Source: Putridiphycobacter sp045110285
GTDB taxonomy: Bacteria > Bacteroidota > Bacteroidia > Flavobacteriales_D > Crocinitomicaceae
DNA: 64,000 nucleotides
Assembly (NCBI GenBank): GCA_045110285.1
Contig: JBGCGA010000001.1
Span: 1 to 64,000, forward strand
Reading direction: 5' to 3'
Shown piece after piece: positions 27,724-36,136 of the stretch; the stretch's first letter is position 1, and every line of letters begins with the position of its first letter. The position numbers and the translations under genes are program-made. Under the pieces are notes generated by a model. It did not search any database. It was not told the origin of the DNA and saw only the letters and a list, made by a program, of their open reading frames with translations.

Positions 27724-28194
27724 ATGCAAAAATATAGAGCACTATCAAAGTCTGAGCTAATTGAATTCAAAGATGAGTTTATTTCTTTTCTAGTGATTAA
27801 TGGTATTGAAGCAGATGATTGGCAAAAGTTAAAAGACAGTGATCAACAAAAGGCTGAAAAAATAATAGACCATTTTAGTGAAGTTATTTTTGAAGGCATT
27901 TTTAGAAAAAATATGTACTTGGAATTCGTTTCTGCAAAAAGCATGAAGTGTTTTCAGTTTCTACAAGAAAAGGCTATTTTAGTGGGATTAGATGCTAAAT
28001 CCGATTCTAAAATTAATTTTTTAGGTGAGCAATCCCTTGATTCTATAATACTTAATAATTCTAACGGTGTAGAAGTGTATCATACTAGCAAAACGTATTC
28101 TAAAACGCGGGAGGAAGAAATGTTTGACATGCTTAGCAGTGGAGCAAGGCTCTCAAAAGGAAGGCTCTTTAAGCAAATTAGCTTATTACTTTAA
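27724..28194 (+). CDS. Conserved hypothetical protein, possibly DUF6495
   Basis: A 156-residue cytosolic, Lys/Glu-rich protein. The opening MQKYRALSKSELIEFKDEFISFL and the central FRKNMYLEFVSAKSMKCFQF recall the DUF6495 family of Bacteroidota, from memory and without a search. The C-terminal REEEMFDMLSSGARLSKG is helical and charged. There are no catalytic motifs. Its TAA is followed at once by the ATG of the flavoprotein gene, so both are probably one transcript; a regulatory or partner role is possible but not shown. Confidence 0.72.
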   Translation: MQKYRALSKSELIEFKDEFISFLVINGIEADDWQKLKDSDQQKAEKIIDHFSEVIFEGIFRKNMYLEFVSAKSMKCFQFLQEKAILVGLDAKSDSKINFLGEQSLDSIILNNSNGVEVYHTSKTYSKTREEEMFDMLSSGARLSKGRLFKQISLLL

Positions 28195-29427
28195 ATGACA
28201 AATAATAAAATTGATATTGGTGTAATAGGAGGTGGGGCAGCAGGATTTTTTGCAGCGATAAACGCAAAAATTAAGTACCCAAAAAAGACGGTTGTTATTT
28301 TTGAAAGATCAAAAAAAGTACTGTCAAAGGTAAAAATATCAGGCGGTGGTCGGTGCAATGTTACAAACGCAACCGACGGTATTTCAGATTTAAGTAAGAA
28401 TTATCCGAGAGGATTTAAAGAACTCAAAAAAGTATTTGCCCAGTTTAAGGTTAAGGATACTGTTGAATGGTTTGAAAGCAGAGGGGTAGAGCTAGTAACT
28501 CAAGAAGATAAATGTATATTCCCAGTTTCTCAAAATTCTCAAACTATTATCGACTGTTTTTTGAAAGAATGTAAGCGTCTAGATATCAGTATTCAACTTA
28601 ATACGTCAATCCTTAAAATTCAAAAAATAAAGGCTAGATTTTCGCTCATTAGTAAAGATTCAACAGTAGAAGTGGACCATGTAATTTTGACTATTGGTGG
28701 GCAGCCAAAGAAAACAGGTTTTAGTATTCTGGAAGACTTAGATCATTCAATTATTGAGCCTGTACCGTCATTGTTTACTTTTAATATGCCGAATGAATCG
28801 GTCACTGATTTGATGGGAATAGTTGTGAATCCTGTTACTACTAAAATTCAAGGAACAAAACTTGTAGAAAATGGTCCGTTGTTAATTACACATTGGGGAA
28901 TGAGTGGACCGGCAATTTTAAAACTATCAGCTTGGGGAGCAAGAATTTTAGAGGAGAAAACATACAGTTGTCAACTTCAAGTAAATTGGTTAAATAATTT
29001 GAATTATAACAAAGTAAAAGCATTGCTTGATAAAGGAATTATTGAATTTGGACAAAAAAAAGTAACTAATCAAAAAATAGTGCCACTTCCCAAAAGATTA
29101 TGGGATTTTTTACTCGGTAAGATTAACTTGAACACAGATAAAAAATGGTCAGAACTTTCAAAGAAAGAATTAAATAAATTATGCGAAATTTTGGTAAATG
29201 ATGTGTATTCAGTTCAAGGAAAAACCACTTTTAAAGAAGAGTTTGTTACCGCTGGTGGAGTAAATTTAAATGAGGTTGACTTTAATACCATGCAAAGTAA
29301 ACTGCACCCGGGATTATTTTTTGCAGGCGAAGTTTTAGATGTTGACGGTATTACTGGCGGATTCAATTTTCAAGCCGCATGGAGTACTGCTTTTGTAGCA
29401 AGTCATCTCGATTTCATTACGCAGTAA
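28195..29427 (+). CDS. NAD(P)/FAD-dependent oxidoreductase, HI0933/BaiN family
   Basis: A 410-residue flavoprotein. The FAD dinucleotide motif GVIGGGAAGFFAAINA is at the N-terminus, SGGGRCNVTN is the diagnostic HI0933 (YhiN/BaiN) motif, and TAGGV then FFAGEVLDVDGITGGFNFQ close the FAD site near the C-terminus. An inserted domain occupies the middle. Reactions for the family are mostly unproven; a clostridial member (BaiN) acts on bile-acid intermediates, which should not be transferred here. It follows the 156-residue gene without a gap and faces uvrA tail to tail across only 7 bp. Confidence 0.9.
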   Translation: MTNNKIDIGVIGGGAAGFFAAINAKIKYPKKTVVIFERSKKVLSKVKISGGGRCNVTNATDGISDLSKNYPRGFKELKKVFAQFKVKDTVEWFESRGVELVTQEDKCIFPVSQNSQTIIDCFLKECKRLDISIQLNTSILKIQKIKARFSLISKDSTVEVDHVILTIGGQPKKTGFSILEDLDHSIIEPVPSLFTFNMPNESVTDLMGIVVNPVTTKIQGTKLVENGPLLITHWGMSGPAILKLSAWGARILEEKTYSCQLQVNWLNNLNYNKVKALLDKGIIEFGQKKVTNQKIVPLPKRLWDFLLGKINLNTDKKWSELSKKELNKLCEILVNDVYSVQGKTTFKEEFVTAGGVNLNEVDFNTMQSKLHPGLFFAGEVLDVDGITGGFNFQAAWSTAFVASHLDFITQ

Positions 29428-29434
29428 AAATTCA

Positions 29435-32230
29435 TTATACTTTCTGTGGGATTTTTTCCACTAAATATTTTGCAGTGTGAGAAGACTGTACGTTTATCAA
29501 ATCCTCAGGTATACCTTCAAAATTTAAATAACCTCCTTTTTCACCACCTTCCGGACCAATGTCAATAATCCAATCTGCTGTTTTTATCACATCCATATTA
29601 TGTTCGATTACTAAAATTGAGTGCCCGAGCGAAATCAATTGATTGAAAGCAACCAGTAATTTCGCAATATCATGAAAATGCAATCCGGTGGTTGGTTCGT
29701 CAAACAAGAATAGCATAGGTGTGATATTCTTTTGGCCGACCATCAGGTAGGTAGCTAGCTTAATTCTTTGCGCCTCTCCACCGCTTAATGTACTCGAAGA
29801 TTGTCCTAGTTTCAAGTAGCCTAAACCTAGGTCTTGCAATGGCTGTAACCGTTCTCTGACAGATTTTTCTGACCCTTTTAGACCATTAAAAAATAATAAA
29901 GCGTCATCAATCGTCATTTCTAGGACCTCTGAAATATTTTTTTCCTTAAACTGCACTTCCAAAGCTTCCTGTCCATATCGTTTCCCTTTGCAGTCTTCAC
30001 ACATTAACTTAACGTCAGCCATAAACTGCATGCTGATGGTAATTTCTCCCTCACCTTTACAGGTTTCACATCTACCTCCTGGAACATTATAACTAAAAAA
30101 ACCAGCCTTAGCACCTAATATTTTTGCAGCTTGTTGTTTTGAAAATAAGTCTCTAATGAAGTCAAATGCTTTGACATAAGTGGCAGGATTACTTCTTGAA
30201 GAACGTCCAATCGCATTTTGATCAATTATTTCAATGTCTTCAATTTTTGAAATAGCACCTGACAGTTTAGTAAATGAACCTATTCTAGCGGTGGATTTAC
30301 CAAGTTTTTTCTGTAATGCAGGTGCTAAAATCTGCTTAATTAAAGTTGATTTTCCACTTCCTGAAACGCCTGTTACACAAACAAAACCATTCAAGGGAAT
30401 AGATACATCAATATTTTTTAGATTATTTTCTTTGGCGCCTTCAATCTTTATAAAATGAGTCAATACACGGCGAGAACTTGGAGTTGATATTTCTTTTTTA
30501 CCTGTTAAATAATCCGCAGTGATGCTATTGTTGACTTTCAGTATGGCATTGTGGTTTCCTTGAAATACAAGTTCTCCACCTTGAAGTCCAGCCATAGGCC
30601 CCATGTCGATAATTTCGTCGGCTGCTTTTATAATATCCTCTTCATGTTCTACAATAATAACAGTGTTGCCAATGTCTTTTAAATGCTTTAATACACTAAT
30701 TAGTTGAGCAGTGTCTTTCGGGTGCAGTCCTATACTTGGTTCGTCTAAAATATACATGGACCCGACAAGTGAACTTCCCAGTGCATTTGAAAGATGTATT
30801 CTTTGCGATTCTCCGCCTGATAGTGTCCCAGACTGCCTGTTTAGGGTTAAATATCCAAGACCAACTTGCATGAGGTACTTGAGTCGGTTTCTTACTTCAA
30901 GCAGAAGTCGTTCAGCAATTTGTACTTGATATTTATCGAGTGTGATATTTTTAAAAAAAGTAAATAATTGATTTATTGGCATCAATAAAAGATCGGAAAG
31001 TGCTTTGTCATCAATTTTCACATTATTTGTTTCTACCCTTAGTCGTGTTCCTCTGCAATCAATACATTTTGTTTTTCCACGATAACGAGAAAGCATTATT
31101 CTGTAGTGTATTTTGTAGGATTGCTGTTGCAAATGATTAAAAAAGTCCCATAGGCCCTCGAAGTGAGGTGTACCCTGCCATATCATATTGTATTCCTCTG
31201 TGGATAGATCCTCGATAGGTTGATGGATGGGTAGTTTTGATTTTTCTGCACCGTGAATTAGTTTCATTTTCCATTCCGACATTTTTTCTCCACGCCAAGG
31301 TACAATAGCATCCTCAACTATTGATAAACTTTTATTTGGAATCACGAGTTCTTCATCAATTCCTATCATTGAACCAAAACCCTCGCATGTTTTACAAGCG
31401 CCAAAAGGATTATTAAAGGTAAAGAAATTGACAGATGGCTCAATATATTCCACTCCATCCTCTTCAAACTTATTTGAAAATAAAGCTTTCTCCCTTGTTT
31501 CCATGTCATAGATATATGTCTCGCCAAAGCCTTCGTAAAAGGCTGTTTGAATGGAGTCGCCTAATCTAGATAGATAGTCGTCATCTACCATTTGAGCTTT
31601 AAGTCTGTCTATGATAATATAAGAGTTAGCTTCGCTAAACAAACTTTCGTTGAAGTCAGAGAGTTCATGCACAGTGCCATCTACTAGCACCTTGGAGTAG
31701 CCTTGCGATATTAATAGTTTGCAAGAGTCTGATAAATTACGATCCTCTTTTATTCTCCAAGGCGAAATTATCATGTACTTTGCGCCAACGTCTAACGTTA
31801 AAATATAGTCTACTACATCTGCAACAGTGTGTTTTTTAATTTCAATTCCAGTGGTTTGCGAATAAGTTTTACCAATTCTAGCATAAAGTACTTTTAAATA
31901 GTCATATATCTCAGTAACAGTACCTACTGTTGATCTTGGATTATTTGAGATTACTTTTTGTTCAAGTGCAACTGCAGGGGAAATACCCTTGATGCTATCC
32001 ACATCCGGTTTTTCTAGGCGCCCTAAGAATTGACGTGCATATGAGGATAAACTCTCAACGTACCTTCTTTGTCCTTCTGCAAAAATGGTTGAAAATGCCA
32101 ATGAAGATTTTCCAGATCCCGAAAGCCCTGTTATAACTACAATTTTATTGTGCGGTATCTTGACATCAATATTTTTTAAATTGTGTACACGTGCTCCTTT
32201 TACTTCAATAAAATGATTTTTTTTTGGCAT
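29435..32230 (-). CDS. uvrA: Excinuclease ABC subunit A
   Basis: Damage-recognition ATPase of nucleotide excision repair. Of 931 residues, the first Walker A is GLSGSGKSSLAFSTI near residue 35 and the second GVSGSGKSTLIKQI in the C-terminal half. Two ABC signatures (LSGGESQRIHL and LSGGEAQRIKL) and two Walker B motifs (LDEPSIGLHP and FDEPTTGLH) are present. Zinc-binding CxxC pairs occur at FGACKTCEGFG, TKCIDCRGTRL and GRCETCKGEG/CEDCKGKRYGQE. Length is normal for UvrA. A -7 element (minus strand, 32259-32266) precedes it; the start is divergent from the ECF sigma gene. Confidence 0.98.
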   Translation of the reverse strand: MPKKNHFIEVKGARVHNLKNIDVKIPHNKIVVITGLSGSGKSSLAFSTIFAEGQRRYVESLSSYARQFLGRLEKPDVDSIKGISPAVALEQKVISNNPRSTVGTVTEIYDYLKVLYARIGKTYSQTTGIEIKKHTVADVVDYILTLDVGAKYMIISPWRIKEDRNLSDSCKLLISQGYSKVLVDGTVHELSDFNESLFSEANSYIIIDRLKAQMVDDDYLSRLGDSIQTAFYEGFGETYIYDMETREKALFSNKFEEDGVEYIEPSVNFFTFNNPFGACKTCEGFGSMIGIDEELVIPNKSLSIVEDAIVPWRGEKMSEWKMKLIHGAEKSKLPIHQPIEDLSTEEYNMIWQGTPHFEGLWDFFNHLQQQSYKIHYRIMLSRYRGKTKCIDCRGTRLRVETNNVKIDDKALSDLLLMPINQLFTFFKNITLDKYQVQIAERLLLEVRNRLKYLMQVGLGYLTLNRQSGTLSGGESQRIHLSNALGSSLVGSMYILDEPSIGLHPKDTAQLISVLKHLKDIGNTVIIVEHEEDIIKAADEIIDMGPMAGLQGGELVFQGNHNAILKVNNSITADYLTGKKEISTPSSRRVLTHFIKIEGAKENNLKNIDVSIPLNGFVCVTGVSGSGKSTLIKQILAPALQKKLGKSTARIGSFTKLSGAISKIEDIEIIDQNAIGRSSRSNPATYVKAFDFIRDLFSKQQAAKILGAKAGFFSYNVPGGRCETCKGEGEITISMQFMADVKLMCEDCKGKRYGQEALEVQFKEKNISEVLEMTIDDALLFFNGLKGSEKSVRERLQPLQDLGLGYLKLGQSSSTLSGGEAQRIKLATYLMVGQKNITPMLFLFDEPTTGLHFHDIAKLLVAFNQLISLGHSILVIEHNMDVIKTADWIIDIGPEGGEKGGYLNFEGIPEDLINVQSSHTAKYLVEKIPQKV

Positions 32231-32258
32231 CTACTTAGTTATTTTCAATTGTTTTTTA

Positions 32259-32266
32259 CAAATCTA
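32259..32266 (-). promoter_or_regulatory. -7 element for uvrA
   Basis: Minus-strand TAGATTTG fits TAnnTTTG, 28 bases before the uvrA ATG at 32230. No TTTG is found about 20 bp further up. No LexA-like site was recognised. Confidence 0.45.
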
Positions 32267-32421
32267 CCAACCTTTTTTGACTTACCTGCGTTTGTATATT
32301 TGGAATTAATTCTTAATCGTTGTTACAATTAAATTAATTTCACTAGTTTAGCACAAATTAAATCAGTAAAGCCTATAGACGTAATTCTACTTTTTAACTA
32401 TTAGTAATATTAATGTTCAGT

Positions 32422-32439
32422 AATGTATATGTATACATT
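32422..32439. promoter_or_regulatory. Inverted repeat in front of the ECF sigma gene (possible operator)
   Basis: AATGTATA-TG-TATACATT: two perfect 8-bp arms around 2 bp, centred 30 bp before the ATG at 32461. It could be an operator or part of the promoter. One such repeat per 64 kb is near chance expectation, so position is the main argument. Confidence 0.35.
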
Positions 32440-32460
32440 GGCTGAAATGAAAAGAGGATT

Positions 32461-33057
32461 ATGGATGTAAAGCAATTAACCGACAAGGCACTAATCAGTG
32501 CTTATTTAAGCGGAGACGAAAGATCATTTGAAGTTTTATTAAAAAGAAATCAGGATCGTGTTTTTGGATATATTATTTCTAAAGTCAAAAATTATGACTT
32601 AGCGAATGATATTTTTCAAGATGTTTTCATAAAAGTGGTGAAGCAACTCAAAAAAGGCTCTTACAATGAGGAAGGAAAGTTTTTGCCTTGGGTTTTGACG
32701 ATCTCACACAATTTAGTAATTGATCATTTCAGGAGAGTAAAAAAGATGCCGACAATTTCAGAAACATCAACTATTCATCCTGATTTTGATATTTTTTCAA
32801 TTTTAAAACAATCTGACAAAACAGTGGAGGATGAAATGATTAAAGCTCAAGTTGAAGATAAATTGGTTGACATTATACAATTGCTTCCTGACGAACAAAA
32901 AGACGTTCTTGAAAAAAGAATTTTTGTTGGAATGAGTTTTAAAGACATTGCGGAAAAAGAAAATATTAGTATCAATACAGCTTTGGGAAGAATGCGTTAT
33001 GCACTGATTAATATGCGTAAATTAATAGAAGAAAAAGACATTTGTTTGGCCTATTAA
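32461..33057 (+). CDS. RNA polymerase sigma factor, sigma-70/ECF family
   Basis: A 198-residue sigma factor. Region 2 spans about residues 25-95, with DIFQDVFIKVV and KFLPWVLTISHNLVIDHFRR, and region 4 about 130-185, with LLPDEQKDVLEKRIFVGMSFKDIAEKENISINTALGRM forming the helix-turn-helix. No anti-sigma gene follows: the next gene is convergent and shares the TTAA tetranucleotide as a mutual stop. Such stand-alone Bacteroidota sigma factors may be controlled at transcription or by a distant partner. Regulon unknown. The ATG follows AGAGGATT closely; an inverted repeat lies upstream. Confidence 0.92.
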   Translation: MDVKQLTDKALISAYLSGDERSFEVLLKRNQDRVFGYIISKVKNYDLANDIFQDVFIKVVKQLKKGSYNEEGKFLPWVLTISHNLVIDHFRRVKKMPTISETSTIHPDFDIFSILKQSDKTVEDEMIKAQVEDKLVDIIQLLPDEQKDVLEKRIFVGMSFKDIAEKENISINTALGRMRYALINMRKLIEEKDICLAY

Positions 33058-33890
33058 CGCCATACAAATCTAGCCATTAAATCGTGCTCTATCACACGCC
33101 CAGGTTTTTGGTAACTAGCTCCCAGTCCACTTATTACCTCTTGAGTGTTGAAGTAATCCATCCGCGTGATATATGGTTGGTAAACAATTTGCATGACAAT
33201 GCCTTTTTTAAACGGTACTTCTATGCCTAAATTGATGCCATAGCCGAACCCTGTGCCACTCACTCTAGACGTAAAACCGTTTGCGGGATTTGATCCTGAA
33301 AATAATTGAGCAACTATTGCACCGTTTAATTCAGCATAATTTTCTTCCATACGCCAAGAATTCACCAGTCCAGCAATCCCAAAAATACCTTTTACTGTTT
33401 CACCATCTGTTCTGTAGTTCATATTTATCCTACCATTAAATCGGCTTTCATTTCCAATAACAGTGCCAGTGGCAAAGTTTAGTTGATCTGTAAAGTTTGC
33501 AGGGTCTTCAACTACCAGTGTATAGCCTCCAATCATTCTAATATTAGAAAAATTCAAATCCGCTTCAAAAGAAAGATTTGGACTAGCTTGGTAGCCAAAG
33601 TTAATACCGTAGGATATGGCAGGTTGAAACCGATAAAGTAACGAAAAAGAATCAAAGTAAAAATCATTGTTACCTAATAATTCTCTAACCCTTTGATAAG
33701 TTGAGGGAAAATTTAGAAAATTAATCAGTTGATCCTGATAGGCACCTGTATACCTAATAGCATATTTTTTACTCGCAAATTTAACACCAGCGTTTGCCCC
33801 AAAAATAAACCGTTTCAAATTGTCGGCATTAGTTTGGGCTTTTAAGGTAGAGCTTCCGAAGATAATAAATATGAATAAAAGTATTTTCAT
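33054..33890 (-). CDS. Outer-membrane beta-barrel protein
   Basis: A 278-residue exported protein. The signal peptide ends LKAQ at about residue 19. The mature part shows alternating strand patterns such as FGANAGVKFASKKYAIRY, YGINFGYQASPNLSFEADLNFS and GYGINLGIEVPFKKGIVMQIVYQPYITRMDYF, ending LMARFVWR. This is the general appearance of an 8- to 10-strand barrel of the PorT/OmpA-like group. No peptidoglycan-binding domain follows. Its stop is shared with the convergent sigma-factor gene (TTAA). Specific function unknown. Confidence 0.78.
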   Translation of the reverse strand: MKILLFIFIIFGSSTLKAQTNADNLKRFIFGANAGVKFASKKYAIRYTGAYQDQLINFLNFPSTYQRVRELLGNNDFYFDSFSLLYRFQPAISYGINFGYQASPNLSFEADLNFSNIRMIGGYTLVVEDPANFTDQLNFATGTVIGNESRFNGRINMNYRTDGETVKGIFGIAGLVNSWRMEENYAELNGAIVAQLFSGSNPANGFTSRVSGTGFGYGINLGIEVPFKKGIVMQIVYQPYITRMDYFNTQEVISGLGASYQKPGRVIEHDLMARFVWR

Positions 33891-34197
33891 TGGTGTATTA
33901 ATTGTTTGCTAAAAATACAATTTAAATAGCAGTATTTCACCGCTTGATAATTTAGTTTTTCAATCGGACGTTTTAAATCACATTTGAATGTTAATAACTT
34001 AGTGTCGTCAAAATTACTGTATATCTTGTTTTTCCTAAGCGTGTTATGATCTAATTCTTAGAATAATTATCAGATGTTAATAGTTGTTAATCAGTTGAAA
34101 ACAATGTGCCTATTAGATTTGAAATAAATTACATATTCCAAGTGTTTGGAAATTCATTTTGTATTGTTTACTTTTACAGCATACAAAACTATTTATT
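33891..34197. other. Intergenic region between divergent surface-protein genes
   Basis: 307 bp, AT-rich. It holds a good plus-strand promoter at 34145-34176 and a near-consensus minus-strand -7 element (TATTTTTA) close to the barrel gene start. No tRNA, repeat or ORF worth calling was seen in the middle. Confidence 0.6.
34145..34176 (+). promoter_or_regulatory. Promoter of the first T9SS paralogue
   Basis: TTTG at 34145-34148, a 20-bp spacer, then TACTTTTA at 34169-34176 (one mismatch to TAnnTTTG). The expected leader before the ATG at 34198 is about 15 nt. Confidence 0.65.
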
Positions 34198-36006
34198 ATG
34201 AAGAAAATTTTATCTTATTTATTAATCGCTGGGGCCTCTTACGCAGGTTATTCTCAGTGTACAACTCCGATTCCGGCGCCTTGGCTCGAAGAATTTGAAT
34301 TTACAACATTCAATTTTGGAGCTGCATCAACCGCACAAAACTGCTGGTATGCAACTGGTTCTGGTCCATTTTGGAGAACTGATAATTTGAATACTGGTTC
34401 ATCTGACACAGGGCCTGCCGCTGCGTATGGTGGATCTAGATATGCATATTTAGAAACTTCTACAGGAGCGGGAACCGACAATTTGTGGAGTCCAGAGATT
34501 GATTTAACTACTATTGTAGATCCATCTTTGAATTTTTACTACCACATGTTTGGATCTATTAACGGAGTTTCTGAAATGGGGACATTATCTGTTGAGATTG
34601 TTGCAAATGGTGTAGCTACACAAGTGTGGAGTTTAGCTGGTGAGCAGCAAACAAGTATGACCGATCCTTGGGAATACGCTATTATTAACTTGAGTGCTTA
34701 TACAAATGATACAATTCAGGTTAAATTTGTTGGTTTAAGAGGAGTAAGTTTTAGAAGCGACATGTCTATTGATAACGTGTCTATTTGTTCTCCAACATAC
34801 AGCACAATTTCAGCAACAAGTTGTGGGTACTATACTGCACCAAGTGGAGCTCAGTTACACGGAGCAGGTACATATACTGATACTATTCCAAACTATGTTG
34901 GATGTGATAGTATCATTACTATAAACCTAGCTACTAGTAACACTTCAAGCAGTTTAACAATTAACAATATTTGCGGTAATTATACTATGCCTTCTGGACA
35001 AGTTGTAGGGCAGGACGGTGCATACACTGATACTACAATGAATGCTGCAGGTTGTGATAGTGTTATTTTTTACAATTTAACTTTCAATAATTCATTTAGC
35101 TTGTTTAGTACTGATGCTTGTAATGTTTATACAGCTCCAAGTGGTGCGCAATACACATTAAGCGGTACGTATACTGATACAATTACAAATGCAGTTGGAT
35201 GTGATAGTGTAATGACTATTAATTTAACCATGTATTTTGATAACAGTTTAACCATTTTTGTTTCAACATGTGGTGATCCTTACACTTCTGATGCAGGAAA
35301 TGTATACACGGTAACAGGAGTTTATCAAGAGGACTTCCAGAGTGCTAATGGATGTGATAGTATCGTATTTATTGATTTAACTATTGCTGAAGGAAATGAA
35401 ACGTTCTTAACGATTGATGCTTGTGATGAATGGACATCTGATGCTGGAATATTGTATGATGCTTCTGGTGTTTATCAAGAAGTTTACACTGGTGCTACTG
35501 GTTGTGATAGTACACTAAACTACACAGTGAATATCAATACGGTTGATAATTCAGCAAACTGGGTAAGCGCAATGACAATTGAAGCGAATGAGACTGGTGC
35601 TACTTACCAGTGGGTTGACTGCAACAATAGCAATGCAACGATACCAGGCGCAACAACTAAAATATTTGTTGCTTCCGTAAATGGTGATTATGCTTGTATG
35701 GTAACTAAAAACGGATGTACTGAAATGACAAACTGTGTAAGAGTTGGTTCATTAGGTGTTGATGAAAACATGAACTTGTTTAGCATCTATCCAAACCCTT
35801 CAAGTGGAGTATTTGCAATTGAAATGCCAGAAGTAGTAGCAAACACAAATGTTACAATTACTAATGCTGCAGGACAAATTGTATTTAGTTCTTCATTAAA
35901 CGAGTCAATTTTAAATGTTGATTTAGGAGATGTAGAAGCAGGAATGTATTTCATTTCTGTATCTAACGAGAACGGTGCAGCTAAAAAAGCGATTGTTATT
36001 CAATAA
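34198..36006 (+). CDS. T9SS-secreted protein: MAM-like domain, five GCDS repeats, type A sorting domain
   Basis: About 602 residues from the ATG at 34198; a more upstream ATG at 34159 would place 13 odd residues before the signal peptide and lies inside the promoter. The signal peptide ends GYSQ. Residues about 25-200 look like a MAM/jelly-roll domain (FWRTDN, SRYAYLET, SPEIDL, LNFYYHMFGS, MGTLSVEI, SIDNVSIC). Five repeats of about 52 residues follow, each with a 'C..YT.PSG' or 'C..YTSDAG' start and a GCDS turn. Then come an Ig-like unit (YQWVDCNN to MTNCVRVG) and the Por sorting domain from IYPNPSSG. From the repeats on, it is nearly the same as the next gene. A strong terminator follows. 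Surface binding is likely; the ligand is unknown. Confidence 0.88.
   Translation: MKKILSYLLIAGASYAGYSQCTTPIPAPWLEEFEFTTFNFGAASTAQNCWYATGSGPFWRTDNLNTGSSDTGPAAAYGGSRYAYLETSTGAGTDNLWSPEIDLTTIVDPSLNFYYHMFGSINGVSEMGTLSVEIVANGVATQVWSLAGEQQTSMTDPWEYAIINLSAYTNDTIQVKFVGLRGVSFRSDMSIDNVSICSPTYSTISATSCGYYTAPSGAQLHGAGTYTDTIPNYVGCDSIITINLATSNTSSSLTINNICGNYTMPSGQVVGQDGAYTDTTMNAAGCDSVIFYNLTFNNSFSLFSTDACNVYTAPSGAQYTLSGTYTDTITNAVGCDSVMTINLTMYFDNSLTIFVSTCGDPYTSDAGNVYTVTGVYQEDFQSANGCDSIVFIDLTIAEGNETFLTIDACDEWTSDAGILYDASGVYQEVYTGATGCDSTLNYTVNINTVDNSANWVSAMTIEANETGATYQWVDCNNSNATIPGATTKIFVASVNGDYACMVTKNGCTEMTNCVRVGSLGVDENMNLFSIYPNPSSGVFAIEMPEVVANTNVTITNAAGQIVFSSSLNESILNVDLGDVEAGMYFISVSNENGAAKKAIVIQ
34801..35540 (+). 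repeat. Five-unit tandem repeat array, paralogue 1
   Basis: Five coding repeats of about 155 bp each, each unit ending in codons for GCDS followed by a 'INL'-type strand. The same order of units occurs in the next gene (36700-37440), so the array was duplicated as a block. Confidence 0.8.
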
Positions 36007-36024
36007 TAAAAAAGAATAGTTAAG

Positions 36025-36056
36025 AAAGGGGTAGTCATTTTGGCTACCCCTTTTTT
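36025..36056 (+). terminator. Intrinsic terminator after T9SS paralogue 1
   Basis: GGGGTAG (36028-36034), a 9-nt loop, CTACCCC (36044-36050), then TTTTTT. The A's before and T's after extend the stem. It lies 20 bp after the stop codon. Confidence 0.93.
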
Positions 36057-36088
36057 GTTGAAAACTAATTGTGAAAGGAAAAATATTT

Positions 36089-36120
36089 TTTGTCAATAAA
36101 CAAAATAATTCTTACATTGC
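36089..36120 (+). promoter_or_regulatory. Probable promoter of the second T9SS paralogue
   Basis: TTTG at 36089-36092 and, 20 bp on, TACATTGC at 36113-36120, a degenerate -7 element. The gene has its own promoter region because a terminator closes the preceding gene. Leader about 12-15 nt to the ATG at 36137. Confidence 0.45.
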
Positions 36121-36136
36121 TCTAAAATTAAAAGAT

